Shown here piece by piece: positions 23,530-34,893 of a DNA stretch of 64,000 nucleotides. Every line of letters starts with the position of its first letter. Within the stretch, counting starts at the first letter, position 1. The position numbers and the translations under genes were made by a program. Origin of the DNA: Blastomussa wellsi (lineage: Eukaryota > Cnidaria > Anthozoa > Scleractinia > Plerogyridae). Below the pieces are notes generated by a model. That model saw only the letters and a list, made by a program, of their open reading frames with translations. It searched no databases and was not told the origin of the DNA. Location of the stretch: the NCBI GenBank assembly GCA_947652115.1, contig OX393561.1, forward strand, positions 42,951,113 through 43,015,112, given 5' to 3'.

Positions 23530-23650
23530 AGGGTCTGCGTATGAGGTAAGGAAAGCCAAGCTGGGCCTGTGCACGAGGAACAAGTGGCTCTGGGGACGAG
23601 AATGCAGGTTACCGCGAAGACCGACCTCGTTCCCAAGGTCTTTTCCCTGG
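23530..23650. mobile_element. compound fragment of two MITE families seen at 62.1-62.3 kb
   Basis: CTGGGGACGAGAATG, GGCCTGTGCACGAG and ACCTCGTTCCCAAGGTC occur together here. They match the ends of the palindromic elements at 62103-62174 and 62206-62317. The fragment appears inserted in, or fused to, the LINE relic on its right. Confidence 0.5.
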
Positions 23651-23990
23651 CTTGGTGGCGGTAATATTGCTCTGTGAAAAGCCATGGCCTGAGATTTAGC
23701 CTGATTGACAGGCAAATAGTTTCTGCGGAGCCAGGGCGTGAGGCGATCCAGATTATTTTGCAATTTTAATTGGATACTGATTGTACAAGTTACTAGAGGA
23801 GTAGTCTGTAGTGTCATCGGCGTACAGTCTTAAAGAACATTCGCGCAGCCATTGCGTGACGACCCTAATAAACTTTCTGGACATAACATGTTCATGTAAT
23901 GTCAAGAACGTTTATGTCGTTCAGAAAAACATTAAATAGTAGAGGAGCCATGGGGGACACCATACTTTATTATTTTCCAGTCTGACCATA
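23650..23990 (-). pseudogene. LINE reverse transcriptase fragment
   Basis: On the minus strand, broken frames give GVPHGS, then LRLYADDTTDYSSS with the RT catalytic YADD (23824-23813), then after a frameshift NNLDRLTPWLRRNYLPVNQA and KSQAMAF. The order and spacing fit the palm and thumb of a CR1/L2-like non-LTR reverse transcriptase. It is a decayed relic. Confidence 0.7.
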
Positions 23991-24363
23991 CATAATCCTG
24001 TTAGTCAGCGGCAACTAAATTGTCCGAGAAAGTTGTCGGTCTCCTATATGTGAGGTCATGGTGAAATATTTCTCATTTAATTTTAGAGGACGCAACTTTC
24101 ATCCCGGTGCGAGAAGAAAAAGTCGTACCGTCTTTATATAAACCGTTTTTTCGTAGCTAGGGTATCGAGCCATTCATCCAGCAACAGGTCATCTGCAGTT
24201 GTAACATCGATGTCTTACAGATTACAACAAACTGTGACGTAAAAAAGGAATATGAGACAAAAAGTCATACCGCGTTTACATGATACCGGAATGGATTTCC
24301 GTACCGGAATGAAATTCTCGCCCTTATTTTTTATATCAGTTACATTCATCTTTATAGAAATTT

Positions 24364-24421
24364 GTATTTAGCTCTTATTAACCGAGCAGGAGGTATTTAG
24401 CTCTTATTAACCGAGCAGGAG
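24364..24421 (+). repeat. 29-bp tandem duplication
   Basis: Two identical copies of a 29-bp unit beginning GTATTTAGCTCTTATTAACC occupy 24364-24392 and 24393-24421. Confidence 0.85.
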
Positions 24422-24429
24422 GTAGGTAT

Positions 24430-25126
24430 GGGAGAATCTTGACCGAGGTCGTGATAGACTTTCTCAACGTCGTTCGTTTCTCATTTCCGGTTTGGTAGTA
24501 GCGCCTCACGCTCGCTTTCGCTTTGAGAGCTCGACTTGTTAGCCTGTGAACAGCCGCCCCTCCCCTCCAAAAAAAATCGGAGGGAGGGGCGGCTGTACAC
24601 TGGCTATTGACTTGTAGGCAAGTCTAAGGTTGTGAGTACAGACGTGAGTACAGACCGAACGCATTGAGGTCTGTACCCACGACCGAGGTCAACTGAGATT
24701 CTCCCTTAGCTTAGGCTAAGCTCCGTTAAAAAGATACATGGCCAAACGGAAACTTACATTTGCTTAACGAGACTGTTTCGTTCTCGCTGACATTATGTTT
24801 GCGAACGGCGATGAGCTGAACTTAAATTTGCAAACGTTGGTCGTATCTTTACTTTTTATTCTTGTCAAGCTTTTTTAATTTTCCATTTAGTATTTTTAGA
24901 GAAACAGGGGACAATGTGTTCCTGTTTTTTTTGTAACTTTCAGACCCAAAAATACAACCGATCAATAGCTAGATGCCAGTTAAGATGTAGACTTGCCTAC
25001 AAGTCGAGCTCTCAGAGCGAAAGCGAGCGTGAGGCGCGAGATCTGCTACCAAACCGGAAACGAGAAGCGAACGACTTTGAGAAAGTCTAGTCAAGATGGG
25101 TAAATCTAGACCGCGGTCAATATCGA
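24430..25126. mobile_element. foldback element with about 100-bp arms
   Basis: The left arm (24430-24541) and right arm (25000-25126) are inverted copies sharing TTTCCGGTTTGGTAG, GCCTCACGCTCGCTTTCGCT and GAGAGCTCGACTTGT. A short hairpin, CGCCCCTCCC to GGGAGGGGCG, lies just inside the left arm. No ORF. Confidence 0.7.
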
Positions 25127-25180
25127 ATTCGTGAATTCGCTAGTTTCCAGCTGTCCACATGAGACACGGCCATATAATAA

Positions 25181-27480
25181 GGGACCGGTCATTATTTATC
25201 GCCTGGGGGGGGTCGGAGTATTTTTGTTGTCACGTCGGAGCATTTACCTGATCCCCCCGTAGAGTATCTAGTTTTTCAAAGATCCCCCCTTATTGGTAGT
25301 GGAAAGTTTCATGATCCCCCCCCTCTGGCAACTGTTTTCTCTACAAGTTCCGCTTCTTTATAACGCCGCGTTAATTTTCTTCATCAGTTTGAAATTAAAA
25401 AACACACCTTTCGCATTATTTATTTTATTAGAAAGTATTTTTCCTTCACTTTGCGACAATTTAAATCGCGTCAATTTCTAGTAAGTCCGCTGGTTTATAG
25501 TCTGCATTTGACGTACGCACGAGGGAGCCCCCACATTTTTTTTCCACTCGCTTCGCTTGCGTCACGTTCTACATTTCCGTTTTAATTTAATTTTATTATT
25601 TGTAAGCATAGTTAAATATTTAACACTGTTATTTACCTCTGATCTGCAAATTATAGGGTTGTCTTTCAGATGCCGGGAATAACCCTATCTAAATTATAGT
25701 GAACACAAATACCAGGATTTGCAGTCTTTAATAAATACAAAGAATTAATGTCCGCGTCGTTTCGATGTTTCAATGTTAATGGACCAGTATCACGAAGAAA
25801 TTGCCGCGTTTTCCTTCATGATGATTTTAGTGACATCGAAACGTCAGACAACATTTACTAGCTTTTATATTTTTACGAAGACTGCAAAGCCATCATTTAT
25901 TTACCTGGTCATTGTCGATATCTGATACAAGCCGCTCAGTTCTCGCCCTTCGCTCGCTTCGCTTTTCATTATGGCATCGTTTATGGTACTTCCATCACTT
26001 AAATCCAAATGCTTTCCAAGCTGATCACCATTATCGTCCAGATTGCTAAGCTTTTCTGTCATATCTTCCATTCTCGCTCAATTACAATGTCTGAAGTCCA
26101 ACTGTCGGGAAATCTTCTCAGCGCGCTTATTAAATAATGCTTTGTTGGTGTGACGTACTATTAACTAACATCGTTGTGACATATTAACTTTAACTTTATC
26201 TTTCACATATTAACATATAAAACCTACCTTTAGCCGAAACGTGGGCACAGAACTCGTTTAATTGCGCTGATTTGCTTTCATTATTTTTTCAATGGATAAA
26301 GAAATTGACTATCTTTTAACAAAAGCTGACTTGAGCAATTACACAATTGGTGTTGCAAAGGTCGAGCATTTCCTGGACGTTGATGACGAAACTCTTGAGC
26401 GAGACATTGGACTAACGAAGATACAAACTCGCCGTCTGAGGCGTTTCTTCGCTCAGATAAAAGGCGAAGGCCGTTTGCAAGTGATGAGCTCAAATATTTC
26501 CAGGAAGCTCAAGAGCGAGTGAAGGCCTTACACCAAGAGCTGCAGAAAGCCTCCAATGCGCTCACGACCACCCTCATGAGCTTGAAGAGAAAGTTCCCAT
26601 CTCCCATGGGGAACAACGGCCTATCCCGAAGAAAAAAAGAAAACAAGAGAAAAGTGAAAAAAACAAGGAGAAAAGGTTACGTCAGCGAGCAGCAATTCTC
26701 CTAGAAAAACTTACCTCAAAAGAGGTAGCTAAAGAGGTTTTCGATTCACTCGAAAAGAATACTTACAAATGTGTCTCAAGTATTAATGCAGGATTCACTG
26801 CGAGATTTGTCAAGCGTCTCCACCTGGATCCTCTGCTATGGCTTTTGGAAAGAGGCGTGTTTGAAACAGAGCTGGCACGCAATTTGAAAGTGGTAGTGGC
26901 CAGAATGAACGAAGAGAATAGCAGTAATGGTGCTGAAAGAGGGTCAAGTTCGGGCGAGGATTCCGATGAATCTGACGTGGAGACTGTGCAAGAGCCAGTG
27001 GAGAGGGCTGCCGAAGATTCTGACACGGAAGCGGAACAAGATACAGCCTCACCAAAATAAACACTTTTTTATTTGTTGTTTTCATTCGGCCGCGTATTAA
27101 AATAATGAACGTTTATGATTTTAGATTACGATTCTCTATAAAACAAACTGAAACATCATGAAACAATTTTGAGCAATTGTAAGTATTCCATTCTCAAAAT
27201 CTTGATTACCTTTCTAATTCCAATAGATCGTGCCTGATTAACAACGTGTATGTTAGACTACGATAGTGATACTTTTTTTACAAAATGGAGGGTCTGTAAA
27301 AGGGTTTGGGTTTTGTGTCTGGGCTAGAATAAAGTTTATATAATACAAAATACAACTGAACTGATCCCCCCCATTATGCTTGTCAATTACGGCTGATCCC
27401 CCCTAAAGGTCTTCAAAAAACCATGTGATCCCCCCCTAAATACTCCGACCCCCCCCAGGCGATAAATAATGACCGGTCCC
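25181..27480. mobile_element. 2.3-kb TAA-flanked DNA transposon, GGGACCGGTC termini
   Basis: The 43-bp terminal inverted repeats are identical at both ends, start GGGACCGGTCATTATTTATC and include eight G in a row. TAA lies directly outside each end (25178-25180 and 27481-27483). TGATCCCCCC-type motifs occur three times near each end, all in the same orientation. A broken ORF lies inside (26292-27060). A TAA duplication and a GGG start fit PIF/Harbinger, but no DDE transposase is present, so the superfamily is tentative. Confidence 0.85.
26292..27060 (+). pseudogene. element-borne ORF split across three frames, unknown function
   Basis: Three overlapping frames on the plus strand read as one protein: 26292-26522 (starts MDKEIDYLLTKADLSNYTIG), 26519-26704 (helical, ALHQELQKASNAL) and one ending at 27060. 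The third carries a lysine-rich stretch PIPKKKRKQEKSEKNKEKR, then KLTSKEVAKEVFDSL, and an acidic Ser/Glu/Asp C-terminus. Each junction needs a shift of the same sense. The first part resembles the last helices of a SAM-like domain, weakly. No slippery heptamer and no splice pair was found, so decay is the simplest reading. It belongs to the 25181 element, whose termini may need a transposase supplied elsewhere. Confidence 0.55.
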
Positions 27481-27483
27481 TAA

Positions 27484-29199
27484 GAAGATATAGTACACAT
27501 ACAGTGTTTTTGTTTTGGAGATAAAAAGTTTGAGAAGATGGTTGCCAGGTTCTGCTCACACAGAAATGATACAATATTTCCAAGTTATTTTAAGATTTAA
27601 AAATATGACCAAAATTTAAACGTAACATCTAGAGCATTTATCTTCCCTATAAGTTCGACCCTGTCCTCTCTTAGCACCAAAGACGGGGCAACAGTATATA
27701 AAGAACGACAGTCGCCGCACATTCAAAAAGACAGAAAGTCCTTAATTTCCTTACCCCAGAAAACTTGATTACGTTAAACACTACAAAACATAAACTTGGG
27801 TAAAGCCTTCCTTTCTGTCTTCTCTATCTTGAAGCGTTTTGGGGAGCAGGGGAGGGGGGACGCAAAAGGAAAGACTGAGCCGGTGTAAGTAAACATATTT
27901 GGTCATGTATTTATTTGGTGGCTTAGGAGATGATCCAAGGGCCTCTGTGGGGCGTCGATCAGATAAAGCCACTGGGACGGCAGGGAGTCATTATGATGTT
28001 GTATCATGAGCTCGATCGATCAAGCGGCACGTAGCACATTTGATGAAGCGAGAAGTGAAGTGTAAACTTCCAATATTAAAATACTCTTTAGTTCGGCCAA
28101 TAAGCAGTACTAAACGTGGCGACGTCGTGATAAATTATTACAATAGGGCCGCCAAATCTAGGCACACGATACGAAGACGCTTCTGAGCTCTTTTTTGGGC
28201 CAAAAAGCAACAGTTTACCACAAGGCTTTACAGATAATACGACTTAACAAAAACAGGCTTAATTTGTTGAGTTTGGGCAACTCATATTTTTTGGGCAGCA
28301 AGAGAAATTTGGGTAAGGCAACTTGGGAGAATTTTTTGGGCAAATGGCTCACCGACTCCAACCCCCCACCCCCTCCTACAAAAGTGCCAATAAACAATAT
28401 TCCCGACAAAAGTCATGTTTATGTCATTGGTGTAAAATTTCCGCAGTACTTCAATCAAGTGAACGACGTTTCGCTTCTTGTAAACGGACGACAATAACTT
28501 GCTTCTAGCCTATCTTCAAGTCTAAATCCGAATTTTTTGTTTGTATTCTTCCCATTTATAACAAGTATACCGATTTTTCCCTCTGAAAACTATGCGTCTT
28601 GTGTGCAACTTAACTTCAAAGCTTGCTGTTCGCTCGTACGCACCTCGATGGTTTTCCCGCTTCAAACGGTCTGAACGTAATCTGATTGGTTTAAATTCAT
28701 CGCGTGAACCAATCAGCTTCAGGGCCGTTGCGGCCCGCACATACAGCGTGTGTTTTGACGATCAATTTGGCCAAGTATATGGATAATAATTAATCTTAAT
28801 TATAACAAAATTCGAGAAAAATCTCCGCAAAGCAAAACCTGTTGACGATTTATCATCACTGTGATAAAATAGGCAATGATTGAAAATGAAAGTTCTAGAA
28901 GTTTCAGTCGTATTAAGGAACCAAAGAAAAAGGGCGCGCATGCGCAGCACGCAAACCTTGTTATTGGTCACCATGTTATTGGACACTTTGTTATTGGACA
29001 ATTTAGCTACTCGCGCTCCAATTTGGTCAAAAATAGGGCGTGCTAAGAACCAATCAGATTCGAGAATTTTTAAAATGAAATGAAAATCATTTGCTTAATT
29101 GTGAATTAAGCCAGACACATTTCACTGATAGCCTTGACATACCTTTGATAAACGTCAAAGGAGCACTATCCAAAATGTCCAAAGGGCCTCCCTATCCTA
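27484..29199. other. intergenic, no gene recognised
   Basis: Short frames on both strands at 28195-28508 overlap a homopolymer-rich stretch and have no recognisable residues. At 28950-29010, TTGTTATTGG recurs three times as a short imperfect direct repeat. Nothing else is evident. Confidence 0.4.
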
Positions 29200-29246
29200 G
29201 CCTGCGTTAAAGACGTAATATAACCTCGTTACGTCTGCGACGCAGG
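29200..29246. repeat. short foldback
   Basis: GCCTGCGT..AGACGTAA is inverted as TTACGTCT..ACGCAGG with a loop of about 10 bases. It is probably the remnant of a small palindromic MITE just beyond the coiled-coil gene's 3' end. Confidence 0.5.
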
Positions 29247-29307
29247 TACCCTATCCCGGCCTAATAGGATGCATTTGATTAGTAAATTGCATGCTGATCA
29301 GTTTTTG

Positions 29308-30409
29308 TTAATCGTCTACCAAGTCACCATCTAGCAAATTGAACGAGGCAGGTAGCCTAACAATTTGCTGTTGCATGATTTCTAACCGTCTATCAACCGC
29401 GTGAGGCTCTTTCTCTTGTTCATCTTCATACCCAAATCTCTTTCCCGCCGCTATGAAAGGCGTTTTGCTAAAATCGGGCGAATTGCATTCTGTCGGGACA
29501 TCTTTGATTCCCATATGCTTTTGGAGCGTGCGCACGTAGTCAGCAAGCAGAGCTGTTTTCTGATTGGCTCGCTTGTTGCTCTTCCGTGATTGAGTGAGCA
29601 CCTTTTGTCTGATCAGCTGTTGTAACTTTCCAGCACTTAGCGGATTGGGTTTGTCCTCAACCATGGCATCGTGTTCTTTCGTTTGGACCATAACTGTTGT
29701 CTCCTTTATATTTTCTTTCATAACACTATCGATCTTGTTGGCGTGGCGATCGCTGTGATTCGAAGCTTGTAAATCCGTGCTGTTTCCACGTTTCGCTTGT
29801 CGCTTCAATCTAAACGGAAGAATGACTCTGCTCCTGATAACACCAACCAGCCTTTTACCATCATTTCCTGCAAGTGATTTACCCGACGAGTGCGCTGTTT
29901 TTTCCGCCGCAGAAAGTTTCGCAGATTCTTGGCTATTTTCTCTCGTTTTCACATGGTTTGCTTCATTACAAGTATCCTCGACAGCGCCAAGCTCAACAGA
30001 GATCTTCTCGGAAGTTTCTGGTCGATTGTCCTTCAATTCATCATCATAAGGCATCACCGTATTGTCTCTATCCAATTCTTTTTTCTTGCTATCTATCGTA
30101 GAACTTTCTTGTGTGACGCATCCATAATTATTCTTTTTTACTTCAAGAACCACCTTATTTCTTCTAGGTACTGCTAACTTTCGCTGCAATTTATTTCTCG
30201 TTAGTTTTAGACCGGAGACTTCCTTCGACTTTGCTCGCATTGGAGTAACATTTGGGAGAGGTACTTTGTAGGTGCGCATATTCCAATTAGTGGATTCTTT
30301 CGACGACAGGCTCTCTGCAGTCTGCTGGACATTCATAGAAGGTAAATTATAGTGATATTTCCAACTGGAAGATGCTGCCTGTGTAACATTTGACTTGGCT
30401 TCGTCTGTG
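29308..30409 (-). CDS. coiled-coil gene, last exon
   Basis: Acceptor ATTCACAG; the frame completes a Ser codon begun in the previous exon. 367 codons of polar, low-hydrophobicity protein run to a TAG at 29308-29310, with a few conserved-looking patches near the end (ADYVRTLQKHMGIKDVP, DRRLEIMQQQIVRLPASFNL). Confidence 0.65.
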
Positions 30410-33400
30410 CTGTGAATATAAGCATAAAAGAAACGCAAAATCACTTTGATCCTAGAGAATGAGCTCTTGCACGAAGCTGTTGTGTATTACTAAAGGAATT
30501 CGTAACAAATGGATTCGTTATTCGCATTTACGCATATATGGGCAATTACAAATGACATGCCGCAATTGAAGAAATATTTGCGAGGATTCAACATCCTCCC
30601 AGGGGATCGACTAACACTTCAAGGAACGGATATTCTCTTCGTAAACCCTCTTCCCCGGCAGGGGTGTAATTTACAGATTTCGGTCTCACATAGCGTAGTT
30701 TACATTGTGCAGTTAGTCTTGACCGACCAGGAGTGTAAAATGATCTCTTTTGGGGATCAAAAATATTCACCTAGTTTCTCCTGTAAGGCAAGTTCGTGGC
30801 AAGATCATATCCACCATACAGTCTTGATTCGTCCGTCATCAAAATAATGCAGTGAACTTGCTATAAGCCAGACACCTCTCTAAGGTCAGTGGAGGCAGTG
30901 TAGCCTAGTGGCTAGGGCGCCGAACTTCTAATCCGAACATCCCGGGTTCAAATCCTTTTCTTTGGTGGTCTCGAAATCAACTCCAACACAGCTTCCCGTC
31001 CGTTGGGATTCTTAACATGTCTGATGTTTAATTTGTCTCATATTTGTTTGAAGCTCGCATTTGATCGTATTCACATAAAATTTGCGCGATTTGTTTAGTT
31101 GGGACTGGTCCAGATAGTGTACCTCCTGAGAGAGGTAATAGCTTTTCTCTAATTTTCCCACCTGTTTATCGGTTTTCCCTTGTAGTTCAAACTTCCTTTT
31201 GCCATGTTGAACCTGGTGTACACCCCCACCATATCTTCCAGTTGCTTTTCTTTTTGTTTCACACCTTCTAGACGCTCCTGCATTTTGCTTTTCAAGCGCA
31301 TTGTTTGTCGTCTGAGAATCTCACGTTCGACTGCCCGAGGAATAATGGATCCCTCCTTGAGTTGCAAATTAGAATGCAGAGCGGACCTGTTTCCTTGATC
31401 TCTCGTGGCCTCCGGAACAAGGGGCCGACGTATGCTCTTGATCTGCCGACAGTCGCTCTCGGCTTGCATTCCGCGCGAGGAAACAAGGCCATTAGTATCA
31501 CCAGTTATGATACTTCCTAAAGGTGCCAATCCTGTTAATGAAATTGACTAAGATCAGTTTTAAGTCTACAAGGCCCCGGGAGGCTCGTATATGAAAGGGG
31601 CTGGAATGCTCGTCGTCTCGCTTAGGGGTGTAAATTTCGGATTTTGGTCTCACTTTTAGGTGTTCTGGGCAAAACACCATTATATATTTAGCCGTGAAGG
31701 TCTCGTCTAGGGTTGCACGCGAAAAAATATAAAAATAAATATTTAATATGTATATTTCTAAACCGTTTTATTTACTCGATTCATAGAATCATGGTCTCTT
31801 TTAAGGGTCAATAAAAGCTTGGGCCACGCCCAGATCGGTCTCCTTTACGGGTTTAATTCAAAGTTTCCGAAGAGCATCCCAACCCCTTTCATATGCGATT
31901 ACCCCCGGGCTACAAGGTTCCATAGTTTATCTTAGCCTTTAATCTTGGGTGTATACTATGTAAACCGATGCTGTTATAGACTTCACTCGCTCAGCACCGA
32001 TCTTCATGATTCAAGCAATCGTGGAAATAACCCCAAAGATGTTTCAATTTTCAAAGTCTAACCTCGATGAGCTTCCAGCGTCCCATTCGGTTTCTTACCT
32101 CCCACCTTATAACTGTTTCTCGATATGGGTCCGAACTACACTTTTTATAAGTTAATGTTACGATAATGGTATCAAACAAATGCCCAATAATTGCGGAACA
32201 AATTGAGATTATTTTCTAGACATTAATGATTACCATAGCAACAATATACCCTGCTAAAGCTCTCTTATTTTTAGATTAAAGTGCTTGTAACTCAAAAACA
32301 CGTTTTCGGTTACCCCCGTTTTATTTTAGTAAGGTTTAACCAACATGTCGAATTCAACTTTTGCAAAGGACCTTAAGTTGCTTGAAAATTTAAGATATAA
32401 TATGGAACTTGTTCACCAATGATTGGGAATTTGTTTGATTCTAAGACCATCATTGTAACATCAACTGATCAGCACTGACTCGTCAAAGTATTAAGATCTG
32501 AAATCTGTTGTGAGTCATCTTAAAAATCTCTCACCTTCTCTTTGATAATTCAGATGATGAGCAATTTGTTCTAGATTGCTTTTCTCGTCCATATGTCTCT
32601 TAAAGCTTATTTTCCATTGTTCATTTAATCCTTCCAGCGTTCTTAGCAACGAGGCGACTTCCTTGCGATTTTTTCCAAAACACACCTTTCTTGTTGTGTT
32701 AGCGACGCAATCGCTGTCCGAAGCATACGTCGGTTTAAAGGACGACACGCTCAGGCAGTTTCGATCCGCTTTGAGAAAACTTGTGTCCAGGATCCCAAGC
32801 AAGCTATTTTTAACACTGAAATGCATTTTTACGTTTTCGTGACTGTATTTCAAAACGAGTACTTTTTTTATGAACCGTGTGTTGAAGCACTTCGATCGAG
32901 TGTCATTTTCTTTGCATGCAGAAGAAAGGATTATCTTGTGATTAGCCGGTGCAAAGAGTTGCATGTGTTGTTTTGTGAACTGAAAACAGCGAATACCTAT
33001 AGGAAGGCGAGAAAAGATGCGCCGCAAGGGTGCTCCTTAAAAGCACTTAAAATGATGGAGGACACTTAATTTTATTTATTACAGGTGCTTAGATTTTTAA
33101 GCTCTAGTCTAGCAGAGTTGTAGTTACAAGATATTGTACTGACACGAAAACAATTCAAGTCTGATCTCGTTTTCCTTTTTTCAACTAGATCTCGTTTAAT
33201 ACTTAGTAAAATAAAAAAAAGAAAATATGATATGGGATCATTTCAAAACTCTATCAAGAAAATAAAAACGCGTCACTTACTTAAGGAAAAAAACTTTTAA
33301 AAGGCCATTTTCTCCTACAGCATGAACAAAAATAATTTTATACAATATAACAAACTTTTAAAAATGAAATATTCTTATGTGTTTTGAACACTTATGAAAA

Positions 33401-34893
33401 TTCTATTATCGCCAATTTACGTAACTAATACTTGCTTTTGCAAATGGATGAAAATAAGCCTTGAATTTTTTTGTTAAGCGTAAAAATCGGCAAACCACAA
33501 AGGTGTGTAGTGTTTGTATCCAGCCGGTTGAATTAACTATCACCCTGCGAGACTGTATATTATTTCATTAGTTATATAGATGTGAAATTATCAACGGAGA
33601 GACCATTAGAAATCCAATTCGTCATTTCTATCACTGATATATCCAATCGATTTTTCTTTAAACCGAATTTTGTGATTATAACTTTGGTTAAGCTAGGATG
33701 CAAGTGCTAACTGAAAGATTAATTTGAAGAGTTTTTGTTATAAATGTTATTTGTTTTATCTCAGTTGCTGCTAAACTATAAACACGCTTGGTGACCAGGC
33801 GCTGCGACACGCCGCCGAGTTGCTGCAAGTTACTCCGCGCGGCGGAGGTAAGTTTCTCCTCGTGTGACACGGTGAACTTTTGTACAAATCTTTCTCGCTG
33901 CGACAAAATTTTGTCTTTGCGATCGGTCGCACGAATTCAAACCTAGATTTGTTTTCAGTGGATCGACGCGGTGCTCCTTGTCGCAGAGACGTGTCAATTC
34001 GACTTGTCGCGTGTCTCGGCCTTTTGAACGAAAGGGTCATCAGGCAACGAATTTTGCCTTCTCTCTGAAGAAATGCTGCTAGATAAATCATTCTGCAGCA
34101 TGTACTATCAAAACTAATTAGTGTGATACCCCTGTTATAATTACACTTGGGTGCTGTTCGCATTTGATCTCACTTATAGTTCACATACTTGTATATAGTT
34201 TGTTGTTCACCGATTTGAGCGGAGTGACGGTTTAGGTTAGCCGTAGGGGAAATGCAATTTATCATGTAACGAGGGCGTGTCGACTATTTCAATATTATGC
34301 GTGGGTAAAGGTTTTTTATCTTTCTTATTCGGCTGAAAGAGTTTCAGTATTTAAAATAAAAGCTTATGCCAGAAAGCTTTTCAAGAAACTTTTACCTCAT
34401 AGAAGAGAAAAGCAAACCAAATTGTCACAGATGCGAGTACATGGCACGCAACCAATTTTGCTCAGTCTAGTGACATTTCTGATTAAAAACAAGCGCTTAA
34501 TTTCCTCAGTAACAATTTAAATTCAAAATTTCAATTTAAAAATGAGCTACATGGCTTACTTAGTTTAATCTTCAGCGGAGCGAACCCATCTGATCCGTAT
34601 AGGTACAAGTTTCCCTAAAAATTACTTTGCCATTTACCTGGTTTCTCTTGGCGTAAATTGTACAGAACCCACTGTAACGTCCGTTTTTTTTCATCATATT
34701 CTTTGATTCTGGTTTCACTAGTTTTTTGGAGACTCCCCAACGTAGATTGTAACAGACCAAACTCGCGCCGATCCTTGCACATAAATGAGCGTTTAGCAGC
34801 GTTTTTCACTCGAAATAGATCCACAGCTTCCTCTTTAAAGCGATATTCATTTTCCTTCGTAATTTGCACACTAAAAACGGTCGACAGACTCAT
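29308..34893 (-). CDS. unrecognised coiled-coil protein with alternative first exons
   Basis: I do not recognise this gene. Three consistent coding exons are 32826-32535 (first exon B), 31531-31162 and 30409-29308, with phases 1 and 2 matching and strong donors (GTGAGA, GTGGGA); the model gives 587 aa. A second possible first exon A (34893-34638) also ends in phase 1 and would give 575 aa. Visible features: charged helical segments in the first exon; a strong coiled-coil stretch in the second (REILRRQTMRLKSKMQERLE, KQKEKQLEDM); and a long polar, Lys/Glu/Ser-rich, probably disordered last exon ending LLDGDLVDD. There is no signal peptide or membrane segment. It lies downstream of, and parallel to, the doublecortin gene. 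A cytoskeletal role would be a guess from that neighbour only. Confidence 0.6.
30891..31100 (+). mobile_element. tRNA-derived SINE in intron of coiled-coil gene
   Basis: It begins GGAGGCAGTGTAGCCTAGTG, with an A-box-like TAGCCTAGTGGCTAGG and a B-box GGGTTCAAATCC at 30944-30955. A tRNA-unrelated body follows. The right limit is approximate. It is inserted antisense to the host gene. The acceptor stem does not close, so it is not a tRNA gene. Confidence 0.65.
31162..31531 (-). CDS. coiled-coil gene, shared exon
   Basis: Acceptor TTAACAG (enters in phase 1) and donor GTGGGA (leaves in phase 2). It encodes LAPLGSIITGDTNGLVSSRG and then a predicted coiled coil rich in Arg, Lys, Glu and Gln (EREILRRQTMRLKSKMQERL). 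Confidence 0.6.
31574..31909. mobile_element. MITE with 8-bp target duplication (hAT-like)
   Basis: Ends CCCCGGGAGGCTCGTATATG and CATATGCGATTACCCCCGGG are inverted over about 37 bp. Perfect 8-bp direct repeats CTACAAGG sit at 31566-31573 and 31910-31917. An 8-bp duplication fits hAT-type elements. It lies between the alternative first exons and the shared exon of the coiled-coil gene, ending about 40 bp upstream of the shared exon's acceptor. Confidence 0.85.
32535..32826 (-). CDS. coiled-coil gene, alternative first exon B
   Basis: ATG at 32826-32824, starting MHFSVKNSLLGILDTSFLKA. The later part KNRKEVASLLRTLEGLNEQW..MDEKSNLEQIAHHLNYQREG aligns with exon A. The strong donor GAAG then GTGAGA leaves phase 1 and joins the acceptor at 31531 in frame. 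Confidence 0.6.
32827..34637. other. stretch between alternative first exons A and B
   Basis: It must contain the promoter for exon B if B is used as a first exon, but no TATA box or initiator stands out. No element ends or coding sequence recognised. Confidence 0.35.
34638..34893 (-). CDS. coiled-coil gene, alternative first exon A
   Basis: ATG at 34893-34891, starting MSLSTVFSVQITKENEYRF. The later part CKDRREFGLLQSTLGSLQK..YDEKKRTLQWVLYNLRQEKPG aligns with exon B. The donor (CCAG then GTAAAT) leaves phase 1. No stop lies between the ATG and the donor. Confidence 0.55.

Noticed and set aside
28195..28508. Overlapping ORFs on both strands
   Set aside because: Open frames on both strands coincide with a C-rich homopolymer stretch and lack motifs or splice signals.
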